Assembly: GCA_027619415.1 (NCBI GenBank)
Contig: JAQCFO010000017.1
Location: forward strand, 1 to 38,162
Direction of reading: 5' to 3'
DNA length: 38,162 nt
Origin: Bacteroidota bacterium
GTDB lineage: Bacteria; Bacteroidota; Bacteroidia; Flavobacteriales; Flavobacteriaceae
This document shows positions 16,816-25,503 of the stretch, piece after piece (position 1 is the first letter of the stretch; each line of letters begins with the position of its first letter). Made by a program: the position numbers and the translations under genes. The notes beneath the pieces are model-generated. The model saw only the letters and a list, made by a program, of their open reading frames with translations. It did not search any database and was not told the DNA's origin.

Positions 16816-17850
16816 TCATGAAGATTCTCTTTTAATTAATGAGCAATTTATTATTTCTGTTTTAAAATCTGAATAATCAGTTTTACCAGTTAGTTTATCA
16901 ATTAATAATTTAGCTGATCTTTCTCCCATAATTTCTCCGTGTTGACTTATTGTTGAAAGGGTAGGAGATGAATACCTGGAAATTACTCCATCAGTAAATG
17001 AGATGATGGCAATTTCCTGAGGAATTTTAATATTACGTTTTTTTAAAACTTTAAGAGCTGAAGCAGCATAGATTTCGTTTACACCCAAAATAGCGTCTAT
17101 TTTTTTTGACTTTAATGTTTTTTCAAGTTCATTCTCTAAAACATTCATTTCTATCTGACTCCCCGTATTATCTTTAACTTTAATTATTAGATGACTATCT
17201 GGGATTATACCATTGTCTTTGAGAGCTTCTAAATATCCTTCTGTTCTTAAATTACCTACACTTACATAATCTTCGGATGTTATTAATAATATATTTTCTC
17301 TGTTATCATCTATTAATGTTTGCGTTGCTTCTTTAGCTGCCTGTTTATCATTTACAATGACTTTATCACATTTTAAATCATTAATAACTCTATCAAATAG
17401 TACAACTGGAATTCCAAGGTCAATGGTTTCTTTAATATGATGAAAATCTTGTTTTTTTAAAGTTTCCTTTGCTATAGACATTATAAACCCATCAATATTT
17501 CCATTTGCTAAAGTTTCCATATTTAAAACTTCTTTTTCAAAAGATTCATTTGAAACAGCAATAATTACATTATAACCATTTTCAGCAGAAAATTTTTCGA
17601 TACTATTTATTACAATCGAGAAAAAATGGTGAACAATTTCAGGTATAATAACTCCAATTGTTTTGGTTTTTCTATTTTTTAAGCTAAGAGCAATATTGTT
17701 TGGTCTGTAATTATGAGCTTTAGCAAATGCTTTTATTTTTAATCTTGTTTCTAAACTAATTTCTGAACTGTCTTTAAGGGATTTTGAAACTGTGGATATA
17801 GAAACATTGAGTTCGTTGGCGATTTCTTTTAAAGTTATTCTTGCTATCAT
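16816..17850 (-). CDS. LacI/GalR-family transcriptional regulator of the alpha-glucan locus
   Basis: A 344-residue LacI-type protein. The N-terminal helix-turn-helix and hinge are typical (ITLKEIANELNVSISTVSKS at 5-24; RPNNIALSLKNRKTKTIGVI from 49), followed by a periplasmic-binding-protein-like effector domain (about 61-340) with the usual IDGFIMS, PVVLFDR, ILGVNEIYAASAL and PTLSTISQ segments. In Bacteroidota, LacI-type regulators commonly sit in maltose/starch loci. It lies between the divergent arms: minus-strand metabolic operon downstream and plus-strand susC operon divergent from it, sharing a 218-base control region with two matching palindromes. It probably responds to maltose or a related sugar; whether it represses or activates cannot be told. 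Confidence 0.95.
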   Translation of the reverse strand: MIARITLKEIANELNVSISTVSKSLKDSSEISLETRLKIKAFAKAHNYRPNNIALSLKNRKTKTIGVIIPEIVHHFFSIVINSIEKFSAENGYNVIIAVSNESFEKEVLNMETLANGNIDGFIMSIAKETLKKQDFHHIKETIDLGIPVVLFDRVINDLKCDKVIVNDKQAAKEATQTLIDDNRENILLITSEDYVSVGNLRTEGYLEALKDNGIIPDSHLIIKVKDNTGSQIEMNVLENELEKTLKSKKIDAILGVNEIYAASALKVLKKRNIKIPQEIAIISFTDGVISRYSSPTLSTISQHGEIMGERSAKLLIDKLTGKTDYSDFKTEIINCSLIKRESS

Positions 17851-17937
17851 TTCCTTATTAAACCACCAAATTATTACTATTTAATTAAAAATATGGATTG
17901 TATATTGATTTTTTGATAAATTAAAAAAGTTATTAAC

Positions 17938-17974
17938 ACTATAACGTTATAGTTAATCATTTATAACGTAATAG
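17938..17974. promoter_or_regulatory. Tandem LacI-type operator pair between lacI and susC
   Basis: A perfect 16-bp palindrome ACTATAACGTTATAGT at 17938-17953 is followed by a degenerate copy TTATAACGTAATAG at 17961-17974 (12 of 14 positions match CTATAACGTTATAG). Both have the central CG typical of LacI-family operators, and their centres are 22 bp apart, about two helical turns, which places both on the same face of DNA. The pair is 95-131 bases before the susC start and 88-124 bases before the lacI start. I did not see the motif in any other intergenic region of the window. Confidence 0.75.
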
Positions 17975-18068
17975 TTGAATTTTACATTATTTTAATGTTA
18001 TTATTATAAGTAATTAATCTAAATTAGGCCCGAGAAGTAGATTTTTTAACCAAACAAAAATCAAAAAT

Positions 18069-20987
18069 ATGATAAAATTTTTTAAACAAACTCCAATTCT
18101 TTTTTTGTTTTTCCTATCATTAGGAGCTTTCGCACAACAAAGTGTTTCGGGTTTAATAACTGATAATTCAGGAACTCCTTTGCCCGGAGTTAATGTTATT
18201 ATTAAAGGGACAAACGTTGGGGTTTCCAGTGATTTTAATGGAAATTACCAAATCAATGTTGATAATGATCAAATTTTAGTTTTTTCATATATCGGATATG
18301 ACAATGTTGAATTAACTGTAAATGGAGCAAATCTAGATGTAAAAATGACTGAATCTGACTCTGAGTTAGATGAAGTTGTTGTGATTGGTTATGGTACTGT
18401 TAGAAAAAAAGATTTAACTGGTGCCGTTGATTTAGTCACTGAGAAGGACTTTGCAAAGGGTTCTGTTGTGTCTCCTCAGCAATTAATTAGAGGTAAAGTT
18501 GCAGGTGTTTCTATTGTTTCTAATAGTGGAGCTCCGGGTGACGATTCAAATGTTCTTATTAGAGGAATTGGTTCACTAAACTTAAATTCAAATCCATTAT
18601 ATGTTTTAGATGGAATTCCTTTAGACTCTGGAGGTGTTGGAGGATCTAGAAACCCTTTAAACGCTATAAATCCTAGTGATATAGAAGCTATGAGTATTTT
18701 AAAAGATGCTTCAGCAACTGCAATCTACGGATCAAGAGCTGCTAACGGTGTGATAATAATAACTACTAAAAAGGGTAAAACTGGAGATCTGAAATTTAAT
18801 TTTAGCTCTAGATCATCTTCTTTTATACCAATTGATTTTGTCGATGTTTTAAACGCAACCCAGTTTAAATATGCTGTTAAAGCAACTAAAGATTCAGATT
18901 TCATTTCAAGACTTGGAACAAGTGATACAAATTGGCAAAATGAAATTTATGAAACTGCATCAGCTCAAAATAATAGTTTCTCAGTTTCAGGAGGACTTTT
19001 AAATATGCCCTTTAGAGCATCCTTAGGTTATACCAATCAAGATGGTATTCTAAGTGGTGATAATTTTAATAGAATTACAGGTTCATTTAATATTGCCCCT
19101 TCATTTTTAGACGGTGATTTAAGAGTGAATGTTAATACAAGGTACGTTAGAACTGAAAATGATTTTGCTAATAGAGGAGCAATTGGCTCAGCAGTTTTTT
19201 TTGATCCAACAAAGCCTGTCAAAGGTTCTAGTTCTGATTTTGGAGGATATTATACATGGCTTGATTCAACAGGAAAAAAACTTGCATTATCTCCAACAAA
19301 TCCTCTTGCATTATTAAACCTAAGTGATGACGAATCAACTGTCGATAGAATTATCGGAAATCTAAAATTAGATTATGATCTACCAGTTAATGGTTTAACC
19401 GCTACAATAAGTGGAGGTTATGACTATTCAAAAGGAGAAGGTTTCAGTTCACAAGATAAAGATATGCCAACAGATTCAGCAGGGTTTAATGGAAGTAACA
19501 ATGTTTATTCTAATGAAACTACAAACTTATTATTTGATGCATACCTAAACTATTTTTTACAATCAGGTAATTCAAATGTTTCTGTAACAGGAGGTCATTC
19601 TTATCAAAGTTTTGAATACAATAATTCAAGTACATATGCAGTTGAATATTTAAACTTAGACGGATCGGTTAATTCAGGTTCATCACTATCTAATTCATAT
19701 ATTGATACATCAAAAAATGTTTTATTATCCTATTTTGGAAGAGTAAACTATTCTTATGATGAAAAATATTTATTTACTGCAACTTTAAGAGCAGATGCTT
19801 CTTCAAAGTTACCAGCTAGTGATAGATGGGGACAGTTTTTCTCTGCTGCACTTGCTTGGAATTTACACAATGAAAATTTTGGAGTTGATAAAGTTTTTGA
19901 TGAATTAAAGTTAAGAGTTGGGTTTGGAGAAATTGGTAACGTTAATGGTCTTGGCGATTACAACTTCTTAACTAGGTATGTAAGTAGTGATTCTCAATCT
20001 AAATATGGTTTTGGCAATTCATTTTACTCAACATACAGACCTGCTCCAATTAATAAAGACTTAAGGTGGGAAGTTGGTCAAACTGCAAATGCTGGTATTG
20101 ATTTCAGATTTTCTGATATTAAGATAAGTGGTTCTGTTAATGTTTACATTAAAAAAACAAATGACTTAATAGCGACAGCAGTAGTTGATCCTTTTACAAA
20201 TTTTGGTACTACAATTGATGCTAACATTGGTGATATGGAAAATAAAGGATTTGAACTTGAATTAAATTCTACTTTATATGAATCGGAGGATTTTAAATTT
20301 GATTTAAGTTATAATGTATCAATTAATGATAATGAGATTACTAGATTAGATAACTCACAAAATGTAGGTGGAATAGGATTTGGAGGGTTTTTACAAAGAC
20401 ATGAAACAGGGAAGTCACCATATTCTTATTATGTGTACAAACAAATTTATGATATCAAGGGGAGACCTATAGAAGGTTCTTATGCAGATTTAAATGGTGA
20501 TGGCCAAATAAATAATGATGATAGATATTTTTATAAAGATCCTTATGCAGATGTTCTAATGGGTTTGACAGCTTCAATATCGTACAAGAATTTTGACTTG
20601 AGTATGGCATCAAGAGCTAGTTTAGGAAATTATAGTACTAACCGTATGGCTAATTCTTCAAATGCAGCTCAAATTACAAATTTAGGAAGATTATCTAATG
20701 TTCATAGGTCATATCTAGATACAGGATTTTTATATTTTTCAGATAAAAACTCAATGAGTGATCATTACATTCAAAATGCTTCCTTTTTCAAACTAGATAA
20801 TGTTACACTAGGTTGGACAGTTGATAATGTAATAGATAATAATCCTATGAGATTATATATAAGTGCAGACAATCTGCTTACCATCACAGAGTACGATGGA
20901 ATAGATCCAGAAATAACAGGTGGTTTAGATAGTAACTTTTATCCAAGGTCAAAAGCTATTGCTTTTGGACTTGATATTAATTTTTAA
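18069..20987 (+). CDS. susC: SusC-family TonB-linked outer-membrane transporter (alpha-glucan locus)
   Basis: A 972-residue SusC-type TonB-dependent transporter. It has a signal peptide ending near AFAQ (22-23), a carboxypeptidase-regulatory-like domain (about 24-98), the linker ELDEVVVIGYGTVRKKDLTG that includes the TonB-box-like stretch, a plug with LYVLDGIP and DASATAIYGSRAANGVIII, and a beta-barrel ending in AFGLDINF with a terminal Phe. It would move maltooligosaccharides across the outer membrane using TonB energy. It begins the plus-strand operon, divergent from lacI, with SusD starting 9 bases after its stop. Its linker subtype differs from the first SusC, so the two are not recent duplicates. 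Confidence 0.97.
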   Translation: MIKFFKQTPILFLFFLSLGAFAQQSVSGLITDNSGTPLPGVNVIIKGTNVGVSSDFNGNYQINVDNDQILVFSYIGYDNVELTVNGANLDVKMTESDSELDEVVVIGYGTVRKKDLTGAVDLVTEKDFAKGSVVSPQQLIRGKVAGVSIVSNSGAPGDDSNVLIRGIGSLNLNSNPLYVLDGIPLDSGGVGGSRNPLNAINPSDIEAMSILKDASATAIYGSRAANGVIIITTKKGKTGDLKFNFSSRSSSFIPIDFVDVLNATQFKYAVKATKDSDFISRLGTSDTNWQNEIYETASAQNNSFSVSGGLLNMPFRASLGYTNQDGILSGDNFNRITGSFNIAPSFLDGDLRVNVNTRYVRTENDFANRGAIGSAVFFDPTKPVKGSSSDFGGYYTWLDSTGKKLALSPTNPLALLNLSDDESTVDRIIGNLKLDYDLPVNGLTATISGGYDYSKGEGFSSQDKDMPTDSAGFNGSNNVYSNETTNLLFDAYLNYFLQSGNSNVSVTGGHSYQSFEYNNSSTYAVEYLNLDGSVNSGSSLSNSYIDTSKNVLLSYFGRVNYSYDEKYLFTATLRADASSKLPASDRWGQFFSAALAWNLHNENFGVDKVFDELKLRVGFGEIGNVNGLGDYNFLTRYVSSDSQSKYGFGNSFYSTYRPAPINKDLRWEVGQTANAGIDFRFSDIKISGSVNVYIKKTNDLIATAVVDPFTNFGTTIDANIGDMENKGFELELNSTLYESEDFKFDLSYNVSINDNEITRLDNSQNVGGIGFGGFLQRHETGKSPYSYYVYKQIYDIKGRPIEGSYADLNGDGQINNDDRYFYKDPYADVLMGLTASISYKNFDLSMASRASLGNYSTNRMANSSNAAQITNLGRLSNVHRSYLDTGFLYFSDKNSMSDHYIQNASFFKLDNVTLGWTVDNVIDNNPMRLYISADNLLTITEYDGIDPEITGGLDSNFYPRSKAIAFGLDINF

Positions 20988-20996
20988 TATTATAAT

Positions 20997-22607
20997 ATGA
21001 AAAAAATATTTTATTTATTTACATTAACATCAATGATACTAGTTTCGTGTCATGCTGACTTAGATCAAGTCCCAACAGACCCTGATTTATTTACAGAAAT
21101 AGATGTTTACAAAGATGCTGATTCAGCAAAAGGTGCTCTTGCTAAAATTTACGCAAGTTTAGCTGTAACCGGTCAGGCTGGTCCTGCTGGAGACCCTGAT
21201 ATTGATCCAAGTTTAATTGATGAAGGATTTTCTCAATACACAAGAATTCTATATACTCTTAATGTTTGTAGTACAGACGAAGCTGTAGTAGGATGGGGTG
21301 ATCCAGGATTACCAAATATTCATGAAATGTCATGGGATATAAATAATCCTTGGACTCAAGGAATGTATTTTAGACTCGCTCAAGTTGTTTCATTTTCAAA
21401 TTCATTTATAGAAAATGCTTCAGATTTAGCTTCCTCAAACACTGAAGCTGCATACTTTGTAGCTGAAGCTAGATTTTTAAGAGCATATGCTTATTTACAA
21501 CTTATGGATATGTATGCTAATGTTCCATTAGTCACTCAAGTTACCACTGAATTACCAATGCAAAGTAATAGAACAGAGATTTTTACTTTTGTAGAAACTG
21601 AACTTACAGAAGTTAGTTTACTTCTACCTGAATCAAGATCTAACGAATACGGAAGAGTTGATAAAGTTGCTGCTTGGGCTCTATTGTCTAGGTTATATTT
21701 AAATGCACCTGTCTATACCGGCTCTGATATGAACTCGCAAGCTATCGCAAATGCAGAAAAGGTAATATCTAGCTCTTATTCTCTTAATACAAGTGATGGA
21801 AATGGAAACGGATCTGCATATGATGAATTGTTTTTAGCTGATAACAATACAAATGGAGCTCAAAATGAATTTATTTTTGTAGTTCAATTTGACGGACTTA
21901 ATAGTCAATCTTGGGGTGGTTCAACTTTTATGGTACATGCTCCAATTGGGGGTTCAATGAATCCATCTCTTTTCGGAGTTAATGGTGGATGGGCTGGTCT
22001 GAGGACTACTAAAGCTTTAGTTGAAAAGTTTTCTTATTCAATATCATCTTCAGATCCTGATGGATATCCTTTGTCTTGGTCAGATTCAAGAGCAATGTTT
22101 CATACTGATGGGCAGAGTTATGAAATGGAGAAAGTTCCAAAATTTTCAGAAGGATATGGAGTTACTAAATTTAAAAACGTAGATACTACAGGTGCAGCTG
22201 GTTCAGATTCTTCTGGAGATCACGTTGACACGGATTTATCACTAATAAGACTAGCTGAAGTTTATTTAAACTACGCTGAAGCTGTTACTAAGGGTGGTGG
22301 TGGAAGTTTAGCAACTGCTACTGAACTTGTTAACCAGTTAAGATCAAGAGCTGGAGCTCCAAATATTTTAAGTTCTCATTTAACATCTGATTTTATTTTA
22401 GATGAAAGATCTAGAGAATTATATTGGGAAGGACTTAGAAGGTCAGATCTTATTAGACATAATAAGTTTGTAACATCAAACTATTTATGGCCATTTAAAG
22501 CAGGAGCCGCTTCAGGAAAGGCTTCTGATGATTACAGAAAAATATTTCCACTTCCAGAAGCTGTTCTTCTTGTTAATTCTAATCTAACACAAAATCCAAA
22601 TTATTAA
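20997..22607 (+). CDS. susD: SusD-family glycan-binding lipoprotein (alpha-glucan locus)
   Basis: A 536-residue lipoprotein (lipobox MILVSC, Cys18) with SusD hallmarks: the EARFLRAYAYLQLMDMYANVP helix region near 155-175, KVAAWALLSRLYLNAPVY, LIRLAEVYLNYAEAVTKGGG, LDERSRELYWEGLRRSDLIRH and the C-terminal FPLPEAVLLVNSNLTQNP. It binds maltooligosaccharides at the surface and forms the lid of SusC. It lies 9 bases after SusC and 2 bases before the SusE-like gene, so the three are certainly one transcript. After Cys18 comes HADLDQ, only a weak match to the K-(D/E)2 export signature, although a SusD must be surface exposed. Confidence 0.97.
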   Translation: MKKIFYLFTLTSMILVSCHADLDQVPTDPDLFTEIDVYKDADSAKGALAKIYASLAVTGQAGPAGDPDIDPSLIDEGFSQYTRILYTLNVCSTDEAVVGWGDPGLPNIHEMSWDINNPWTQGMYFRLAQVVSFSNSFIENASDLASSNTEAAYFVAEARFLRAYAYLQLMDMYANVPLVTQVTTELPMQSNRTEIFTFVETELTEVSLLLPESRSNEYGRVDKVAAWALLSRLYLNAPVYTGSDMNSQAIANAEKVISSSYSLNTSDGNGNGSAYDELFLADNNTNGAQNEFIFVVQFDGLNSQSWGGSTFMVHAPIGGSMNPSLFGVNGGWAGLRTTKALVEKFSYSISSSDPDGYPLSWSDSRAMFHTDGQSYEMEKVPKFSEGYGVTKFKNVDTTGAAGSDSSGDHVDTDLSLIRLAEVYLNYAEAVTKGGGGSLATATELVNQLRSRAGAPNILSSHLTSDFILDERSRELYWEGLRRSDLIRHNKFVTSNYLWPFKAGAASGKASDDYRKIFPLPEAVLLVNSNLTQNPNY

Positions 22608-22609
22608 TT

Positions 22610-23734
22610 ATGAAAACTAAATTAAATTTTAATAAACTTATTCTACTTACATTTTTAATTGCAAGTATAGTATCATGTGAAAAAGAAGATTACCTTATTT
22701 TCACTGCACTTAATCAGAAAGAAGTTAAATTTCAAAACGAATTTCAACCTGTTTATAAATTGTCAAAAGAAACCTCTTCAAATATAGCTGAAAGGTTAGT
22801 TTGGAATGAGCCAGACTTTGATGCGCCAACTACTATAACGTATGTTGTAGAAATTTCTACAGATAGCAGTTTTTCTACAATTGACATGAGTTCAGGAGAT
22901 ACTTCGAATAATCATCTAGGTGTTATGGTAAAAAGCATGCTTGAACTTGCTGAAACGCTTGGTTTAGATGAAGATCCATCAACTACAAATAGTGATGGTT
23001 CTGCAAACAACACTGGTACAGTTTACGCTAGGGTAACAGCATATGCAGGAACTTCTTCTTCTGGAGCTAATCAATCAAAAACTACTTCTAAAACAGTTTC
23101 AATGTCAATTGAAATGCTTGAAGTATCTGCAGCTTGTACTCCTGCTTCTTTAAGTACTTGGGGTCTTGTTGGAGACGCAGTAAACGGTTGGGGAGGAATT
23201 AACAGAGGATTTACTGCTGGTAATGATGTTCCTTTTTTATCAAACGGTTCAGATGGTTTGTATAAGGCTGCTGTGACTTTTTATGATGGTCAATTTAAAA
23301 TAAGAAAAGATAATGACTGGGGGGTAAACATAGGAGATACTGGAGCTGACGGTAACTTAGAACCTAATGGTGATAATATTGTTATTTCTGCAGGACATTA
23401 TTATGTAGACTTTGATGAAATTAATATGACAATAGTTGTAACACCAGCTAATCCAGTTTGGGGAATTGTAGGAGATTCTACTTTAAATGGATGGGGATCA
23501 GCTGAGGATGTGAAAATGTCACCAGACCCTTGTAATGATGGAGTGTTTTTAGTTTATGGAGTTACCTTAACTGATGGTTACATGAAGTTTAGAGCCGATG
23601 ATGACTGGGGAGTCAACCTAGGAGGATCTGGTGGAACTTTAACAGCTGGAGGTGATAATATTGCTGTTTCTGCTGGAACTTACGATATTACGTTAGATTC
23701 AGTAAACAACACTTATCTTTTAGTAAAAAAATAA
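22610..23734 (+). CDS. susE: SusE/SusF-like outer-membrane starch-binding lipoprotein
   Basis: A 374-residue lipoprotein (Cys23 in IVSC) with a surface-export-like sequence EKEDY just after the cysteine. It has an N-terminal Ig-like SusE domain (about 30-172, with the typical LVWNEPDFDAPTTITYVVEI segment) and two tandem C-terminal starch-binding modules: about 183-277 (STWGLVGDAVNGWGG...WGVNIGDTG) and 283-373 (VWGIVGDSTLNGWG...WGVNLGGSGG). The modules are clearly duplicates of each other and carry Trp residues expected for stacking on glucose rings. SusE-type proteins hold starch on the cell surface. Two modules make it like SusE; SusF of Bacteroides has three. It is followed by a strong hairpin terminator. 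Confidence 0.93.
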   Translation: MKTKLNFNKLILLTFLIASIVSCEKEDYLIFTALNQKEVKFQNEFQPVYKLSKETSSNIAERLVWNEPDFDAPTTITYVVEISTDSSFSTIDMSSGDTSNNHLGVMVKSMLELAETLGLDEDPSTTNSDGSANNTGTVYARVTAYAGTSSSGANQSKTTSKTVSMSIEMLEVSAACTPASLSTWGLVGDAVNGWGGINRGFTAGNDVPFLSNGSDGLYKAAVTFYDGQFKIRKDNDWGVNIGDTGADGNLEPNGDNIVISAGHYYVDFDEINMTIVVTPANPVWGIVGDSTLNGWGSAEDVKMSPDPCNDGVFLVYGVTLTDGYMKFRADDDWGVNLGGSGGTLTAGGDNIAVSAGTYDITLDSVNNTYLLVKK

Positions 23735-23752
23735 TTTTTATTTTTTTTAAAT

Positions 23753-23788
23753 AAAAATGGATTGTCATTTGATAATCCATTTTTTTTT
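23753..23788 (+). terminator. Hairpin terminator/attenuator after the susCDE genes
   Basis: A perfect 11-bp stem (AAAAATGGATT at 23753-23763, AATCCATTTTT at 23774-23784) with a 10-base loop and a run of eight T (23781-23788). It sits 18 bases after the SusE stop and 14 bases before the GH43 start. It is a classic intrinsic terminator shape. All genes continue in the same direction with almost no gaps, so it probably terminates only part of the transcripts, keeping the binding and transport proteins more abundant than the enzymes. Confidence 0.88.
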
Positions 23789-23802
23789 ATTCAATTTTGA
23801 TT

Positions 23803-25497
23803 ATGAAATATAATATATCAATCTTTTATTTTTTTTTATTTTTTTTAAATAATATTTACTCGCAAGACACCTTTGTTAATCCTATTATTAATGGGGGTTA
23901 TCCAGATCCTTCAATTGTAAGGGTTGATGATGACTTCTATATAGTAAATTCCTCCTTTGAATATTTTCCTGCTCTACCAATTCACCACAGTAAAGATTTA
24001 GTTAATTGGGAATTAATAGGCTATGGAATTGATAGGCCTAGTCAAGCATCATCTGAAGTTAATCTAGTTGATGTTCAACAGCAAGGCGGGATACATGCCC
24101 CCTCAATTAGATATCATGACGGACTTTTTTATATAGTAGTAACAAACGTTTATTCACCAGAAGATAAATCTAAACCAACTGACATGGTTAATTTCATATT
24201 AACTGCAAAAAATCCAGCTGGTCCATGGTCAGATCCTTTTATAATTAAAGGTGCTCCTGGAATTGATCCTGATATATTTTTTGATGATAATGGTAAAGTA
24301 TGGTTTGTTGGAACGCATGATACAGGAAACCCAAATCAAAATGGAATTGGTGAAATATGGATTCAAGAATTAGATTTAGAAAACTGGAAGTTAATAGGTC
24401 AAAGGCACTCTATTTGGAAAGGTGCATGTGGAGGATGCTGTGTTGAAGGTCCTCATATATATAAGCAATACGACAGATATTATTTAATGGTAGCTGAAGG
24501 AGGAACTTCATACAATCATGCTGTAATGATAGGATCAAGTAAAAACATAGAAGGTCCTTATGATTCAAATCCAAAAAATCCAATATTGACTTCAAGACAT
24601 TTATCCAATAATAATTGGGTACACAGCACTGGACATGCTGATTTAGTTCAATTAAAAGACAATCGTTGGTATATGGTTGCTTTAGGGATAAGAAATGAAA
24701 TGGATGCAACAAGTAATATGGGTAGAGAAACTCATTTAATGCCTGTGTCTTGGGAAGAAGCTTGGGATAATTGGGTGGAAGTTGAAAAGGGTAGATGGGA
24801 ACCTGACATCATTAAATGGCCAGTTGTTGCACCAGAAACTGGAAAAGTTGAACGAAATACAGCTATTCCATTTTTTATAAAAAAACAGAACATCGATTAT
24901 TCTTTTTTTGATGATTTTGATTCAGAAAAACTTGATTTACAATGGAATTTCAGAAGGGTCCCAAAAGAAAATACCTACAATTTAAATTCAAAAAATAAAA
25001 CATTAAAATTAAATTTAAACCCCGAAATATTTAAATTAAGAGGTCAATATAATCTAATGGGATTTAGACAAAAAGAAACTGAGTTTGATTATTCTGCAAA
25101 CATGAGTTTTAAACCTAAAAAAAATCACTCAGAAGCAGGAGTTAGTATTTTTTCTCAAGATGATAATTATATAAATTTTACAGTTAAAAAAGAAAATAAT
25201 GAAACTATGTTGATCCTGACTGTAAAGCCCAGAGATAATGATTTAAAAACAATTAAATCTATTCCAATTAAATATAACGAAAACATAATTTTAAAAATTC
25301 TTTCAAAAAACAATAAGTATACTTATCACTATTCAATTGATAATGGAGATTCTTTTATGTTTTTTTCTGAAACTGCAGCTAATCTAGTTTTATGTAAAGG
25401 TTACATAGGAACTAATTTAGGTTTATATGCTACTAGTAACGGAAATAAAACTAAAGAATATGCGGAGTTTAACTGGGTAAAAAATTTAATTAAATAA
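23803..25497 (+). CDS. GH43 glycosidase (subfamily-12-like), secreted
   Basis: A 564-residue enzyme with a signal peptide (MKYNISIFYFFLFFLNNIYS, residues 1-20, cleavage before or near Gln21). The five-bladed propeller of GH43 is evident: base Asp35 in GGYPDPSIVR, the pKa modulator Asp155 in GIDPDIFFDD and the acid Glu215 in CVEGPHIYK. A C-terminal beta-sandwich (about 365-564) follows, as in GH43 xylosidases and arabinofuranosidases. I chose ATG 23803; a TTG two codons upstream is less likely. Known activities of the family are on beta-xylosides, alpha-L-arabinofuranosides and galactans, none of which is an alpha-glucan, so its place inside a starch locus is odd. A Cys-rich GACGGCCVEG sequence (207-216) abuts the catalytic acid. 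It lies 6 bases before the serine hydrolase gene. Confidence 0.92.
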   Translation: MKYNISIFYFFLFFLNNIYSQDTFVNPIINGGYPDPSIVRVDDDFYIVNSSFEYFPALPIHHSKDLVNWELIGYGIDRPSQASSEVNLVDVQQQGGIHAPSIRYHDGLFYIVVTNVYSPEDKSKPTDMVNFILTAKNPAGPWSDPFIIKGAPGIDPDIFFDDNGKVWFVGTHDTGNPNQNGIGEIWIQELDLENWKLIGQRHSIWKGACGGCCVEGPHIYKQYDRYYLMVAEGGTSYNHAVMIGSSKNIEGPYDSNPKNPILTSRHLSNNNWVHSTGHADLVQLKDNRWYMVALGIRNEMDATSNMGRETHLMPVSWEEAWDNWVEVEKGRWEPDIIKWPVVAPETGKVERNTAIPFFIKKQNIDYSFFDDFDSEKLDLQWNFRRVPKENTYNLNSKNKTLKLNLNPEIFKLRGQYNLMGFRQKETEFDYSANMSFKPKKNHSEAGVSIFSQDDNYINFTVKKENNETMLILTVKPRDNDLKTIKSIPIKYNENIILKILSKNNKYTYHYSIDNGDSFMFFSETAANLVLCKGYIGTNLGLYATSNGNKTKEYAEFNWVKNLIK

Positions 25498-25503
25498 AAT
25501 ATC

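Noticed and set aside
23797-23802. TTG start two codons upstream of the GH43 ATG
   Set aside because: The ATG at 23803 gives a clean signal peptide and is the common start codon; nothing favours TTG.
24410-24712. Minus-strand 100-codon frame opposite GH43
   Set aside because: It overlaps the catalytic part of a clear GH43 gene and shows no family features.
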